A stretch of 64,000 bases of DNA from Mitsuokella sp. oral taxon 131 str. W9106 (lineage in GTDB: Bacteria > Bacillota > Negativicutes > Selenomonadales > Selenomonadaceae). The first letter of the stretch is position 1; each line of letters begins with the position of its first letter. Below are positions 50,936 through 60,174 of this stretch, in pieces. A program made the position numbers and the translations under genes. The notes beneath the pieces were generated by a model, which searched no databases, had not been told where the DNA came from, and worked only from the letters and a program-made list of their open reading frames with translations. The stretch spans positions 1 through 64,000 of the forward strand of contig NZ_KI273074.1 of assembly GCF_000469545.1 (NCBI RefSeq), written 5' to 3'.

Positions 50936-52164
50936 ACGTCGTTCTTGTCAATGATACTGCTTTCGTGAATGGCGGGGCTGCTCAGATTGCGATTGCTACG
51001 GCACGGCTTCTCGCACGACATGGGCATACGGTCGTTTTTTTTGCTGCGGTCGGTCCAATCGCAAGGGAGCTCGAAGGAATGGCGAATCTCTCTGTTGTCT
51101 GCCTGAACCAATACGATATTTTGCGTGACCCGAATCGTCTGCGCGCTATGGTGCAGGGAATTTGGAATCGCCGTGCTGCTCATGCGTTCGCGCATGTCTT
51201 GGAGTCGTTTTCCTCGCAGGACACGATTGTCCATGTTCATGCGCTTTCCAAGAGCATTTCGTCGAGCATCGTGCCGGTCGCGAAGCGGCGAAATTTTCGG
51301 ATTGTATTTCATCTTCACGACTATGGAATCGCTTGTCCGAACCTTGGATTTTATGACTACCCTAAAAAAGTGATTTGCCACAGGAAAGCGATGGGGATCG
51401 AGTGCTTGTTTCGCAACTGCGATAGCCGCTCGGTGCTGCATAAGGGCTGGCGGGTCGTGCGGCAGTTCGTGCAACGCTTGTTTGGTCGGTTGCCGAATGC
51501 CGTGGATACCATGATTTATATTTCGGAATTTAGCCGTCGCGTGTTGATGCCGTATTTTCCTAAAGGGCAGCGTATGGCGTATCTGCCGAATTGGATCGAC
51601 GTGAGGAAAACGGAGCGAGTGAAAGCGGAGAAAAATACAGCGTTCCTCTTTGTAGGAAGGCTTGCGTCAGAGAAAGCGCCCATTCTTCTTGCGCGGGCGG
51701 CAGCCACACTTTCCGTTCCGGCGATTTTCATTGGTACGGGAGAGTGCGAGGCGCAGCTGCGTGCTGCTTGTCCCCATGCAGAGTTCCCCGGATGGTTGAC
51801 GCATGAAGAGATGGAATCGTATTTTAGACGTGCGCGAGCGTTGGTCTTTCCATCACAGTGGTATGAAACGATGGGGCTTTCGGTTGCTGAAGCACTGGCA
51901 AGAGGGATTCCTTCCATCGTAGCGGATACGTGCGCCGCCAGCGATATGATTATAGACGGAGAGACGGGGGAACTTTTTACAGGTGGCAGTCTTGAAGCAC
52001 TTTGCGGCAAAATGCAGACTTTGTCGGATGTTGGCATGGTCAAGCGTCTTAGCGAAGCAGCATATCAGCACTTTTGGGCAGAGGACAGGAGCGAGGAGGC
52101 CTATGCAGGAAAGCTTCTTGCGATTTATCAGGATACGCTGCACGGCGTTGTACGGGATGCATAG
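50932..52164 (+). CDS. Family 4 glycosyltransferase
   Basis: The product of about 410 residues is a GT-B glycosyltransferase of family 4. The N-terminal domain has VVLVNDTAFVNGGAAQIAIA and VHVHALSKSISSSIVPVA. The C-terminal donor domain has AFLFVGRLASEKAPILLARA, AIFIGTGECEAQLRAA, FPGWLTHEEMESYFRRARAL and PSQWYETMGLSVAEALARGI, the E-x7-E donor motif. A central stretch with HDYGIACPNLGFYDY and several cysteines matches a subgroup acting in capsule synthesis. TTG at 50932 is preferred (AAGGAGG 7 bases upstream); GTG at 50929 is possible. It partly overlaps the remnant of another transferase. The added sugar is unknown. Confidence 0.9.
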   Translation: MNVVLVNDTAFVNGGAAQIAIATARLLARHGHTVVFFAAVGPIARELEGMANLSVVCLNQYDILRDPNRLRAMVQGIWNRRAAHAFAHVLESFSSQDTIVHVHALSKSISSSIVPVAKRRNFRIVFHLHDYGIACPNLGFYDYPKKVICHRKAMGIECLFRNCDSRSVLHKGWRVVRQFVQRLFGRLPNAVDTMIYISEFSRRVLMPYFPKGQRMAYLPNWIDVRKTERVKAEKNTAFLFVGRLASEKAPILLARAAATLSVPAIFIGTGECEAQLRAACPHAEFPGWLTHEEMESYFRRARALVFPSQWYETMGLSVAEALARGIPSIVADTCAASDMIIDGETGELFTGGSLEALCGKMQTLSDVGMVKRLSEAAYQHFWAEDRSEEAYAGKLLAIYQDTLHGVVRDA

Positions 52165-52222
52165 GTAAGAATCGAGTAGATTTTGACCATAAGATTTGAC
52201 CATAAGAAAGGAAGCGAATGAT

Positions 52223-53329
52223 TTGCGGTGGCTGGTTTTGGCCGGATGGTATGCACCAGAGAAGAACCCACGTGCATTTCGTGCTACGGAACTCGTGCGG
52301 GAATTGAAACGAAACGGGGACTTGGTGGATGTGTTTGCGCCTGATGACGCAAAGGAAGCGAGCGACGCTCGCGGCGTGACGTACAAGGTAAGAGCGATTC
52401 ATCCGAAGCAGGGTGGGAGTGCAGCACAAGAACGAGAAGCAGGTTACGCAAAAAAAACCATACGATTTTTGTTCTATTTTTTTTTCGGGGATGGACCGCG
52501 CAATGTTCTATACGGTTGGAATCTCTTTTGGGCCTTGTTCAAGCACCGAAAGCATATAGGGAGCTACGACACTGCGCTCGCTATCAGCTATCCATTTTTC
52601 GTCCTCTTGGCATTTCGGATATTTGGGCTGCTTCATCGGGTTCCCGTTGTACGAATGGCAGACTGCGGGGATCCGCTATATCATAATCCTGCTTTTCCGA
52701 AGGCATTCTATTTGAAGTATGTTGAAGAATGGGTTTTGAATTGGTATAATTATATCATCGTTCCAATGACGGAAGCGAAAGGGGCTTACCCAGGTCTTTT
52801 TCGAAAGGGAAAGCTAAGGGTCATACCACAGGGGGTTCGTTTGATACCCATTGACGAAAGCCTGTATAAGCCATGTGCGATACCTACGTTTTGCTATGCC
52901 GGCATATTCTATCAATCCATCCGAAACCCGGACTATTTTTTTGATTTTTTGGCAAAGCAAACAGAAGCATTTCGATTTATCGTTTATGCACTTCCCGATC
53001 CATTCACACGGAAGCTATTGGCACGGTATCAATCCGTTTTAGGTGATCGACTTGAAGTAAGAGCACCGTTGGAGCGCGAGGAGCTGATAGCGGTTTTGGC
53101 TCGCATGGATTTCGTTGTCAATTTCAATAACGATAATTCGACGCAGCGTCCTAGCAAGCTGATTGATTATGCGATGAGTAAGAGACCAATTCTTAGTTTC
53201 AATCGAAAAACGTTTTCAGAGAAGAATTTTATGGATTTTCTTCATGGTCATTATCAAGCGGGAGAACATATTGATCCTGCTATTTATGATATAAGGCATA
53301 TTGCAAGACAGTTTAAGGAGATGCGGTAA
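52223..53329 (+). CDS. Glycosyltransferase (GT-B fold)
   Basis: The product of about 368 residues has a GT-B layout. The N-terminal domain starts WLVLAGWYAPEKNPRAFRAT and includes VVRMADCGDPLYHNPAFPKA; the C-terminal domain has TFCYAGIFYQSIRNPDYFFD and later RPSKLIDYAMSKRPILSF, equivalent to the donor-binding region. The start is TTG at 52223 because AAAGGAAG lies upstream; an earlier TTG at 52196 has no binding site, and the ATG at 52218 is out of frame. It resembles family 4 transferases weakly, so the assignment is to the fold. It follows the previous transferase and precedes wecC in the capsule locus. Confidence 0.82.
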   Translation: MRWLVLAGWYAPEKNPRAFRATELVRELKRNGDLVDVFAPDDAKEASDARGVTYKVRAIHPKQGGSAAQEREAGYAKKTIRFLFYFFFGDGPRNVLYGWNLFWALFKHRKHIGSYDTALAISYPFFVLLAFRIFGLLHRVPVVRMADCGDPLYHNPAFPKAFYLKYVEEWVLNWYNYIIVPMTEAKGAYPGLFRKGKLRVIPQGVRLIPIDESLYKPCAIPTFCYAGIFYQSIRNPDYFFDFLAKQTEAFRFIVYALPDPFTRKLLARYQSVLGDRLEVRAPLEREELIAVLARMDFVVNFNNDNSTQRPSKLIDYAMSKRPILSFNRKTFSEKNFMDFLHGHYQAGEHIDPAIYDIRHIARQFKEMR

Positions 53330-53374
53330 TGGAATAGACAGCAGCTTCTTATTGTACGTTGGAGGTTGTGTTTT

Positions 53375-54592
53375 ATGAAAAACGTTAGTGTCATTGGTAT
53401 GGGATATATCGGCTTGCCTACAGCGACGTTGATTGCCAACCATGGCTTTAAAGTCTTTGGCATGGACAAGGTGGAACGTGTTGTTGCAACAATCAATCGC
53501 GGAGAAATCCACATCGTTGAGCCAGGGCTTGCGGCGTATGTCAAGAAGGCGGTTACGTCTGGGAATCTCCATGCAGATACAAAGCCACACGAAGCGGATG
53601 TATTCATTCTTGCGGTACCGACACCGTTCAAGGGGGATAAAGAACCCGACTTGTCGTATGTTGAGGCAGCAACGCGAGAAGTTGCCCCCTACGTCAAAGA
53701 AGGCAATCTTATTGTTCTCGAATCGACAAGCCCCGTTGGAACGACGGAGAAGGTGCAGAATTGGCTGCTTGAGGAGCGCGCTGACCTCGTCGGAAAGAAA
53801 CTTTATTTTGCACATTGCCCGGAACGTGTTTTGCCGGGCAAAATTGTTGAAGAACTGCCGCATAATGACCGAATCATTGGTGGCGTGGATAAAGAGTCGA
53901 CGGATAAGACGATTGCGTTTTACGGCCATTTCGTGACAGGTGCGCTCCTCGCGACGGACGCACGAACGGCAGAGCTTTCCAAGCTGACGGAGAATTCATT
54001 CCGCGATGTCAATATTGCATTTGCCAACGAGCTTTCCGTGATCTGCGAAAAACTCGGAGTGGACGTGTGGGAGTTGATCCGCCTTGCGAATCGGCATCCG
54101 CGCGTCAATATTCTCCAGCCTGGGCCCGGTGTCGGCGGGCATTGCATCGCGGTTGATCCGTGGTTCATCGTGGACTCTGCGCCGAAGGAAGCGCGCCTGA
54201 TTCGTGTTGCGCGCGAGGTCAATGACAGCAAGCCGCATATTGTGCTGGAGAAGGTTTATGCTGCGGCACGAAAAATGGATGCGCCGAAGATCGCCTGCCT
54301 TGGCCTTGCATTCAAGCCGGACATAGACGATTTGCGTGAAAGTCCTTCACTGAAGATCGCCGAAATTCTTGCAGACAGCAATCCAGGCGAACTGCTTGCC
54401 GTTGAGCCGAACATTCATGAGCTTCCGGCAGGCTTGGCAAATAAAATGGGCGTCAAGCTTGTCTCACTCGATGAAGCGATGCAGCAGGCGAATATTGTGC
54501 TTCTTCTTGTCGACCACAAAGAATTCAAACAGATGGATCGGAAGCTTTTGGAAGGCAAGACGGTCATTGATACGCGAGGAATTTTTGCATGA
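53375..54592 (+). CDS. wecC: UDP-N-acetyl-D-mannosamine dehydrogenase-type enzyme
   Basis: The 405-residue NAD-dependent nucleotide-sugar dehydrogenase has the Rossmann start SVIGMGYIGLPTATLIANHG, VPTPFKGDKEPDLSYVEAAT, the ESTSPVGTTEKV block, and the catalytic Cys257 in PGVGGHCIAVDPWF. The C-terminal domain has LGLAFKPDIDDLRESPSLKI. WecC oxidises UDP-ManNAc to UDP-N-acetylmannosaminuronic acid; closely related enzymes oxidise UDP-GlcNAc or UDP-Glc, but the motif pattern fits the ManNAc/GlcNAc group. The epimerase WecB that would supply UDP-ManNAc is not in the window. The ATG at 53375 has TGGAGG upstream. The stop overlaps the next start (ATGA). Confidence 0.88.
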   Translation: MKNVSVIGMGYIGLPTATLIANHGFKVFGMDKVERVVATINRGEIHIVEPGLAAYVKKAVTSGNLHADTKPHEADVFILAVPTPFKGDKEPDLSYVEAATREVAPYVKEGNLIVLESTSPVGTTEKVQNWLLEERADLVGKKLYFAHCPERVLPGKIVEELPHNDRIIGGVDKESTDKTIAFYGHFVTGALLATDARTAELSKLTENSFRDVNIAFANELSVICEKLGVDVWELIRLANRHPRVNILQPGPGVGGHCIAVDPWFIVDSAPKEARLIRVAREVNDSKPHIVLEKVYAAARKMDAPKIACLGLAFKPDIDDLRESPSLKIAEILADSNPGELLAVEPNIHELPAGLANKMGVKLVSLDEAMQQANIVLLLVDHKEFKQMDRKLLEGKTVIDTRGIFA

Positions 54593-56715
54593 AGCAGGTA
54601 CGAATCAAAAAAGGGCATGCTGTTACGGATGTGGTTCCGTCTCCACGGGTAGAGGCGGGGAAGATCTTGGTGCAGGTTGTCAATTCCTGCATTTCGATTG
54701 GCACGGAGCTAAGCGGCGTTCGACGTAGTGCAGTGCCGCTTTGGAAGCGTGCGGTCGAAGAGCCTGAAAATGTAAAAAAGGTGTTCCATATAGTAAAAGA
54801 AAAGGGGATTTCGTATACCAAAGAGATAGTTAAGGAGAAATTAGATACTGGGCTATTAGCAGGCTATTCGGCAGCAGGCATCGTTGTCGGAGTGGGAGCG
54901 GGAGTTCGGGATGTGAAGGTCGGCGAAAGAGTGGCATGCGCCGGCGCGCAGTGCGCCTATCACGCTGAGGTCATCAATGTGCCGCGAAACCTTCTAGTCA
55001 AGATCCCAGATCCTGTTTCCTTTGAGGAAGCAAGCACGGTTACGCTTGGTTCGATCGCTATGCAGGGTGTGCGTCGTGCGCACACGACACTTGGCGAATG
55101 CTTCGTCGTCATTGGACTTGGTGTTATTGGGCAGTTTGCTGTACAGATGCTCAAAGCGAGTGGCTGCAAGGTCATTGTGAGCGACCTGGACCCGCAGCGA
55201 ATTGCCATCGCAAAAGCCCATGGGGCAGACTATGCTATTGCACCAGATGGCGGTTTGGACGTCGAACAGGTAGCGCATCTCACGGATGGAATCGGTGCAG
55301 ATGGCGTGATTATCACGGCAGCAGCAAAGACGGATGCCATCGTGTCGACTGCATTTAAGATGAGCCGCCGCAAGGGGCGCGTCGTCTTGGTCGGCGACGT
55401 AGGGTTGAACTTGAATCGTGCCGATTTTTATGAGAAAGAAATTGATTTCTTTATCTCTACGTCGTATGGCCCGGGGCGTTACGATTCGGCGTATGAGGAA
55501 AAGGGACTCGAATATCCGGTCAGCTATGTTCGTTGGACGGAAAACCGCAATCTGCAGGAGGTACTAAACCTTATCGCAGCGAAAAAGCTGCGTGTCATGG
55601 ATATGGTGTCGAAAGTCTATCCGATAGACGAGGCAGATAGGGCGTACGAAGAATTGAAGACGGCTTCTCCAAGACCCTTGATGGTGCTGCTCGCGTATCC
55701 GCAGAACGAGCGTCTGCCGGATGATACGTTCGTTCAAGTCGGCACGCATCCTGTCGCAGATGGAAAGGTTAAGGTTGCGATCATCGGTGCAGGCGGCTTT
55801 GCGAAGAGCATGCACTTGCCAAACCTCAAAAAATTGGATCGTCTCTATCAGATCCGTGCGATTATGAGCCGTACAGGGACGAATGCGGAGGCGGTCGCAA
55901 GACAGTTTGGCGCAGCGTATGCGACGACGAGTTATGAAAAGGTACTGTCAGATGCTCAGATCGATATGGTGCTGATTGCAACGCGCCATAATCTCCATGC
56001 GCAGATGGTGCTTGCGGCGCTTCGCGCGGGCAAGCATGTTCTCGTGGAAAAACCGCTTGCAATTTCCGAAGAAGAGCTTGAAGAAATGGAACAGTTCTGC
56101 CGTGAAAATCCGAATGCACCGCTCGTCCTTACCGGATTCAATCGAAGGCATTCGCGTTATATGCAGGAAATTGCCAAGCATACGGCGAAGCGGCAGAATC
56201 CGCTCGTGATCCATTACACGATGAATGCCGGTTATATCCCCCTTGACCATTGGGTTCATACCGAGGAAGGTGGAGGACGCAACATAGGGGAAGCTTGTCA
56301 TATTTATGACGTATTCAACTTCTTGACGGGGGCAAAGGCTATCCGTGTCAATGCAGAATCCATACAGCCAGGAAATGGCTATTACAGCGCGAAAGATAAC
56401 TTCGTTGCTACCGTGACGTATGAGGATGGATCCGTTGCCAATTTGATTTACGTTGCAAATGGCAGCAAAGATTATCCGAAAGAAACGATGCAGGTTTTTT
56501 TTGACGGCAAGACGATTACGATGAATGACTACAAATCGATGAAAGGATACGGCGTTTCGCTTGCCCAGATTGAGACCAAGGGAAGCGAAAAGGGGCAGCT
56601 CGAAGAAATCGAAGCCTTTGGGACGGCAATCCAGAAGGGCGATGAAGCGCCGATACCACTTTGGCAGCAGCTTCAGGCCATGCGTATTGCCTATGCGGTG
56701 GAAGCACAAATCTGA
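54589..56715 (+). CDS. Bi-domain oxidoreductase: zinc-type alcohol dehydrogenase fused to Gfo/Idh/MocA
   Basis: The 708-residue protein joins two enzymes. Residues 1-385 form a medium-chain dehydrogenase with GLLAGYSAAGIVVGVGAGVR, the cofactor motif FVVIGLGVIGQFAVQMLKAS and GADGVIITAAAKTDAIV; the usual structural zinc cysteines are mostly absent. Residues from about 394 form a Gfo/Idh/MocA dehydrogenase with VAIIGAGGFAKSMHLPNL and HVLVEKPLAIS. Fused proteins of this kind occur in capsule and exopolysaccharide loci next to heparinase-like and CapK genes. The reaction is unknown; oxidation and reduction of a nucleotide sugar through a keto intermediate is plausible. It overlaps wecC by 4 bases, so the two are translationally coupled and may act in sequence on a uronic acid sugar. 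Confidence 0.9.
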   Translation: MKQVRIKKGHAVTDVVPSPRVEAGKILVQVVNSCISIGTELSGVRRSAVPLWKRAVEEPENVKKVFHIVKEKGISYTKEIVKEKLDTGLLAGYSAAGIVVGVGAGVRDVKVGERVACAGAQCAYHAEVINVPRNLLVKIPDPVSFEEASTVTLGSIAMQGVRRAHTTLGECFVVIGLGVIGQFAVQMLKASGCKVIVSDLDPQRIAIAKAHGADYAIAPDGGLDVEQVAHLTDGIGADGVIITAAAKTDAIVSTAFKMSRRKGRVVLVGDVGLNLNRADFYEKEIDFFISTSYGPGRYDSAYEEKGLEYPVSYVRWTENRNLQEVLNLIAAKKLRVMDMVSKVYPIDEADRAYEELKTASPRPLMVLLAYPQNERLPDDTFVQVGTHPVADGKVKVAIIGAGGFAKSMHLPNLKKLDRLYQIRAIMSRTGTNAEAVARQFGAAYATTSYEKVLSDAQIDMVLIATRHNLHAQMVLAALRAGKHVLVEKPLAISEEELEEMEQFCRENPNAPLVLTGFNRRHSRYMQEIAKHTAKRQNPLVIHYTMNAGYIPLDHWVHTEEGGGRNIGEACHIYDVFNFLTGAKAIRVNAESIQPGNGYYSAKDNFVATVTYEDGSVANLIYVANGSKDYPKETMQVFFDGKTITMNDYKSMKGYGVSLAQIETKGSEKGQLEEIEAFGTAIQKGDEAPIPLWQQLQAMRIAYAVEAQI

Positions 56716-56726
56716 AAGGATCCGCC

Positions 56727-58076
56727 ATGTTGCTAAAAGATACACTTCGTGAGGTTTATCATATATTGCCACAGAGTTGGCGTATGGGACGAGCGTTTCA
56801 TGTCCTTTATCGTGAATATGAGAAACGAATGTTTCAGACTTACGAAAAGCGACGGGAATATCAGATGGATCAGCTCCAGCGTATGATTTCCTATGCTTAT
56901 GCACATACGCGATATTATCGCAATTTGCTTGATGAACGTGGAATTTCGCCGAAGAGCATACAGGATTTTTCGGACATCAAAAAAATTCCTATTTTGACAA
57001 AGGATATCGTGCAGAATCATTTAGCGGAGATGGTTTCGGATGCGATTCCTAGGCAGCAGTTGCAATACGTTACGACAGGCGGTTCGACGGGAAAACCGTT
57101 GGGACTCTATATCACAGCGACAGTAGAGCGGAAACGCTTGGCCTTTACATGGCTGAATTGGAGCTTAATGGGATATCGTATGGGCGATGCTTGTGCCGTC
57201 CTCCGTGGAACCGTCGTAAAGGACGGTTTTTGGTCGTATGACCGAGGAGAAAACTATCTGATTCTTTCCACGTACGATCTGAGAGAGACGAATATTTCGG
57301 AGTATCTTGCGCGTATAAAAGATTTTTCTCCCAAGTTTTTGCGAGCATATCCTTCGGTATTAGATATTCTTGCACGATATATACAAAAACATGGTAAAAT
57401 GCTTTCATGTCTTTCAAGCGTAAAAGGGATTGCTACTTCTTCAGAAGTCTTAACTCCAGAACAAAAAGTTTGGCTGGAGGATATATTTCAGATTCCTATT
57501 TTCGATCAGTATGGCAATTGTGAGCAGGTCGGTTTTTTGGGAATGTGTCCTCATGGCCATTATTATGAGGCAATGGAACATTCGTATTTGGAATATTTGA
57601 CGGAGAATGGAAATGATGCTGTTGGCGGTGAAGTAGGAGAAATTATCGGGACAAGCTTTATCAACGATGCCGTTCCGTTTATTCGATACAAAACGGGAGA
57701 TGAAGTCCTGTTATCGCGTCATCCGCTACAATGCGATTGTGGGATTCATACGCGTTCCATACAACGCATCGAAGGACGAATGGGAGAATCCCTGCAGACG
57801 CACTATGGAAACCTGATTTCGATTACAGCGCTTAATTCGCATAGTGATATTTTCGATCATACGGCACGCATACAGTATTATCAAGATACGCCGGGCATTG
57901 TTGTCTTGAAAATTGTCCGCCGACCGGAATATACCGATCAGGATACAGAAAAGATATATGCTGAATTGAATCAGAAGTTCAAGCAGCAGGTGGACTTGCG
58001 CATCGAGTTCGTGGAGGAAATACCGCTGACTTCTCGCGGCAAATACAAGTATCTTGATCAACGGCTGAAATGGTAA
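56727..58076 (+). CDS. CapK-like phenylacetate-CoA ligase family protein
   Basis: The 449-residue protein has the adenylate-forming fold of the PaaK/CapK group: YVTTGGSTGKPLGLYI (about residues 114-129) as phosphate-binding loop, IATSSEVLTPEQKVWLEDIF, YGNCEQVGFLGMCPHGHYY, RYKTGDEVLL and a C-terminal domain ending LTSRGKYKYLDQ with the conserved Lys. Members in surface-polysaccharide loci are thought to activate a carboxylic acid that is then linked to a sugar, for example an amide on a uronic acid. The ATG at 56727 has GAAAGGA upstream, 11 bases after the preceding stop. The acid it activates is unknown. Confidence 0.88.
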   Translation: MLLKDTLREVYHILPQSWRMGRAFHVLYREYEKRMFQTYEKRREYQMDQLQRMISYAYAHTRYYRNLLDERGISPKSIQDFSDIKKIPILTKDIVQNHLAEMVSDAIPRQQLQYVTTGGSTGKPLGLYITATVERKRLAFTWLNWSLMGYRMGDACAVLRGTVVKDGFWSYDRGENYLILSTYDLRETNISEYLARIKDFSPKFLRAYPSVLDILARYIQKHGKMLSCLSSVKGIATSSEVLTPEQKVWLEDIFQIPIFDQYGNCEQVGFLGMCPHGHYYEAMEHSYLEYLTENGNDAVGGEVGEIIGTSFINDAVPFIRYKTGDEVLLSRHPLQCDCGIHTRSIQRIEGRMGESLQTHYGNLISITALNSHSDIFDHTARIQYYQDTPGIVVLKIVRRPEYTDQDTEKIYAELNQKFKQQVDLRIEFVEEIPLTSRGKYKYLDQRLKW

Positions 58077-58118
58077 TAAAGTAGTACCGTTATTTACCAT
58101 GAGGAAGGAGCTGCTCAT

Positions 58119-58478
58119 ATGTTTTATATCGCTATTGAAGACGTTGCGGCAAATGCTTTGATCCAAGCATTGAGCAAGAATGAAAAAAAGAGATTTTTAA
58201 CGTATATGACAATCGAAGCATATGGGAATCGTGTGGTTGAGAAATTGAACGAAGAGAATAAGAAAGCGATTCTTATCTTCTCGCGTAATCGTACTGCAGC
58301 GTTGTATCGAAATTATTCGCATTTTTTTGAGCCATATGAAGAAAATGGACAACGTGGGATTCGATTAAGAGAGGGAATTACCTTAGAGAATTTAATCATT
58401 GCGTTTCAAGGATATTTGGCATTGGATTTACTGAAGGCGTTCATGGATGTTTCAGTAGAGGATAGCGAAGTGGCGTGA
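58119..58478 (+). CDS. Unrecognised 119-residue protein coupled to the HD hydrolase
   Basis: I do not recognise this family. The protein is soluble, mixed helix and strand, rich in Lys, Glu and Asn, with no Cys or His cluster; it contains His once (YSHFF). The sequence begins MFYIAIEDVAANALIQALSK and ends in an acidic tail. AGGAAGGAG precedes the ATG at 58119. The stop overlaps the GTG of the next gene (GTGA), so the two are translationally coupled and probably form a complex or regulator/effector pair. The pair is more AT-rich than the capsule genes on both sides and has no relation to glycan synthesis, which suggests a separately acquired cassette. Confidence 0.85.
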   Translation: MFYIAIEDVAANALIQALSKNEKKRFLTYMTIEAYGNRVVEKLNEENKKAILIFSRNRTAALYRNYSHFFEPYEENGQRGIRLREGITLENLIIAFQGYLALDLLKAFMDVSVEDSEVA

Positions 58479-60148
58479 AAATGGCGGAGAAACGTTTCAA
58501 GGATCCCGTATACGGATATATTTCTGTGGATTTAAACTTTATGGAAATTGTGGATACGTCGGAATTTCAGCGTCTACGTCGTATCATTCAAACGAGCTAT
58601 TCCCCTCTATATTCGTCTGCTATGCATAACCGTTTTGTCCATTCTTTGGGGGTATTTCACTTAGGGAAGATTGCCAGTGAGCAATTGAAGAAGGAGAATC
58701 AAAGCAAGAGTTTCGTAGCATCTGAAGAGATGGAACGAAATGGATATCTGTTTCAATTGGCTTGTTTATTGCATGATGTTGGACATGCCCCCTTTTCGCA
58801 TACAGGTGAGGAGTTTTTTTTGGGCGCGAAAGGGGAATATGAAGACCTTCATAATAGTGTGTCAGATTTAGTTGGGGATGAAATATTTAAAAAGGATATT
58901 CCAACAGATGAGTCAGATGCAGCAGCTCCGCATGAACTGATGAGTGCAATTGTTGCTCTTCGGAATTTTAGTGCATGTTTTGCGACTTCGGAAGAGCGCT
59001 CTTTTTTTGCACGTTGCATTATCGGCTATTGTTATAATGATGATAATGATATTGGTGCACAAATGAAGAATATCTTTATCAATATGTTGAATTCTAAGAT
59101 TATAGATGTTGATAAATTAGATTATTTGATCCGAGATGCGTTTGTTACTGGATTCGATACAATCCATATTGATTATATGAGATTGTTGTCTTCGTTGACT
59201 TTGTATCGAGAGGAGATGACGGAAAAGATTTGTTTGGCGTATGGTAAGTCTGCACTTAGTGTTTTGGAAAATGTCGTATACGCACATGATGCGGAACGCA
59301 AGTGGATTCAATCGCATCCTGTAGTTTTATATGATGGTTATTTGCTTCATGAAATGATTCGATTTTTGAACCAGAAGATTAGTTCGAATACAAAAAAGTT
59401 ATTTTCAGAGAAAACATTGAGTGCAGTGGGAGAGGATTTTGGAGATAGAGGCAGAATTCGCCTGATGAGTGATGATGATATCATATATTTATCCAAAAAT
59501 ATTTATTGGGAAGAATTGGGAGATTTGGGAAAAGAATACTATGCACGAACGGAGCGGAAACATCCTGCATGGAAATCTGAAGCAGAATATAATGCATTGT
59601 TGGCGGATGCCGGCTCAGAACGAGGAAAAACCTTAAATAGCATTCAAACGACAATGGAACATTTGATGTCCTATACAATGGATGCAGAAGCTTTCGGCGG
59701 AAGTTGTTCTATAAACAAGAAGGTTCTTCAACGGCTTAATGAGGAAGTAGATCAAATCGAAAAATTAAAACAGACGGAATCGGTTGATGACAGAACTTAT
59801 AGGGCGCAAAAGAAAAGTAAGTCTGCTATGCGCAAGGTGGTAGAAGTGCTAGCGAACTTTGCAGAACAAAATCGAATTGAGTTTGATTTTGTTATTTTAA
59901 CATCTAAGCAATTTAATAGCGGCTTTGCAAAACATGATTTTGCTGAATTAAGAGTGGCGTTTCCAGCGAAAGAGGAGCCACGGGTCTTTCCGTTTAAGAA
60001 GTTGGAGGTTACATTGGAACCAACGGAGGCAGGACAAGATAGGGCATTTTATTTGTTTTATAAAAGAGGCAAGGGAGGCTTAAAGGATCTAGATACAGCG
60101 GATTTGATACGCAGATTGATTTCTGAGTTCACTCTGTATAGATTATAG
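58475..60148 (+). CDS. SAMHD1-like HD domain hydrolase
   Basis: The 557-residue protein has the HD phosphohydrolase core of the dNTPase/SAMHD1 group: SEFQRLRRIIQTSYSPLYSS, NRFVHSLGV (His56), CLLHDVGHAPFSHTGEE (His100, Asp101), and IIDVDKLDYLIRDAF with the fourth metal Asp near residue 213. These residues are all present, so it should bind a metal and cleave phosphate esters, likely of nucleotides. Residues beyond about 330 include a helical stretch and an unfamiliar C-terminal domain of about 200 residues. The start is GTG 58475, overlapping the preceding stop; ATG 58481 is an alternative. Bacterial dNTPases can act in phage defence by draining nucleotides; whether this pair does so is inference. 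A role in the capsule is unlikely. Confidence 0.88.
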   Translation: MKMAEKRFKDPVYGYISVDLNFMEIVDTSEFQRLRRIIQTSYSPLYSSAMHNRFVHSLGVFHLGKIASEQLKKENQSKSFVASEEMERNGYLFQLACLLHDVGHAPFSHTGEEFFLGAKGEYEDLHNSVSDLVGDEIFKKDIPTDESDAAAPHELMSAIVALRNFSACFATSEERSFFARCIIGYCYNDDNDIGAQMKNIFINMLNSKIIDVDKLDYLIRDAFVTGFDTIHIDYMRLLSSLTLYREEMTEKICLAYGKSALSVLENVVYAHDAERKWIQSHPVVLYDGYLLHEMIRFLNQKISSNTKKLFSEKTLSAVGEDFGDRGRIRLMSDDDIIYLSKNIYWEELGDLGKEYYARTERKHPAWKSEAEYNALLADAGSERGKTLNSIQTTMEHLMSYTMDAEAFGGSCSINKKVLQRLNEEVDQIEKLKQTESVDDRTYRAQKKSKSAMRKVVEVLANFAEQNRIEFDFVILTSKQFNSGFAKHDFAELRVAFPAKEEPRVFPFKKLEVTLEPTEAGQDRAFYLFYKRGKGGLKDLDTADLIRRLISEFTLYRL

Positions 60149-60174
60149 GATGCGTTTCGAGGGAGGGCAGGACT

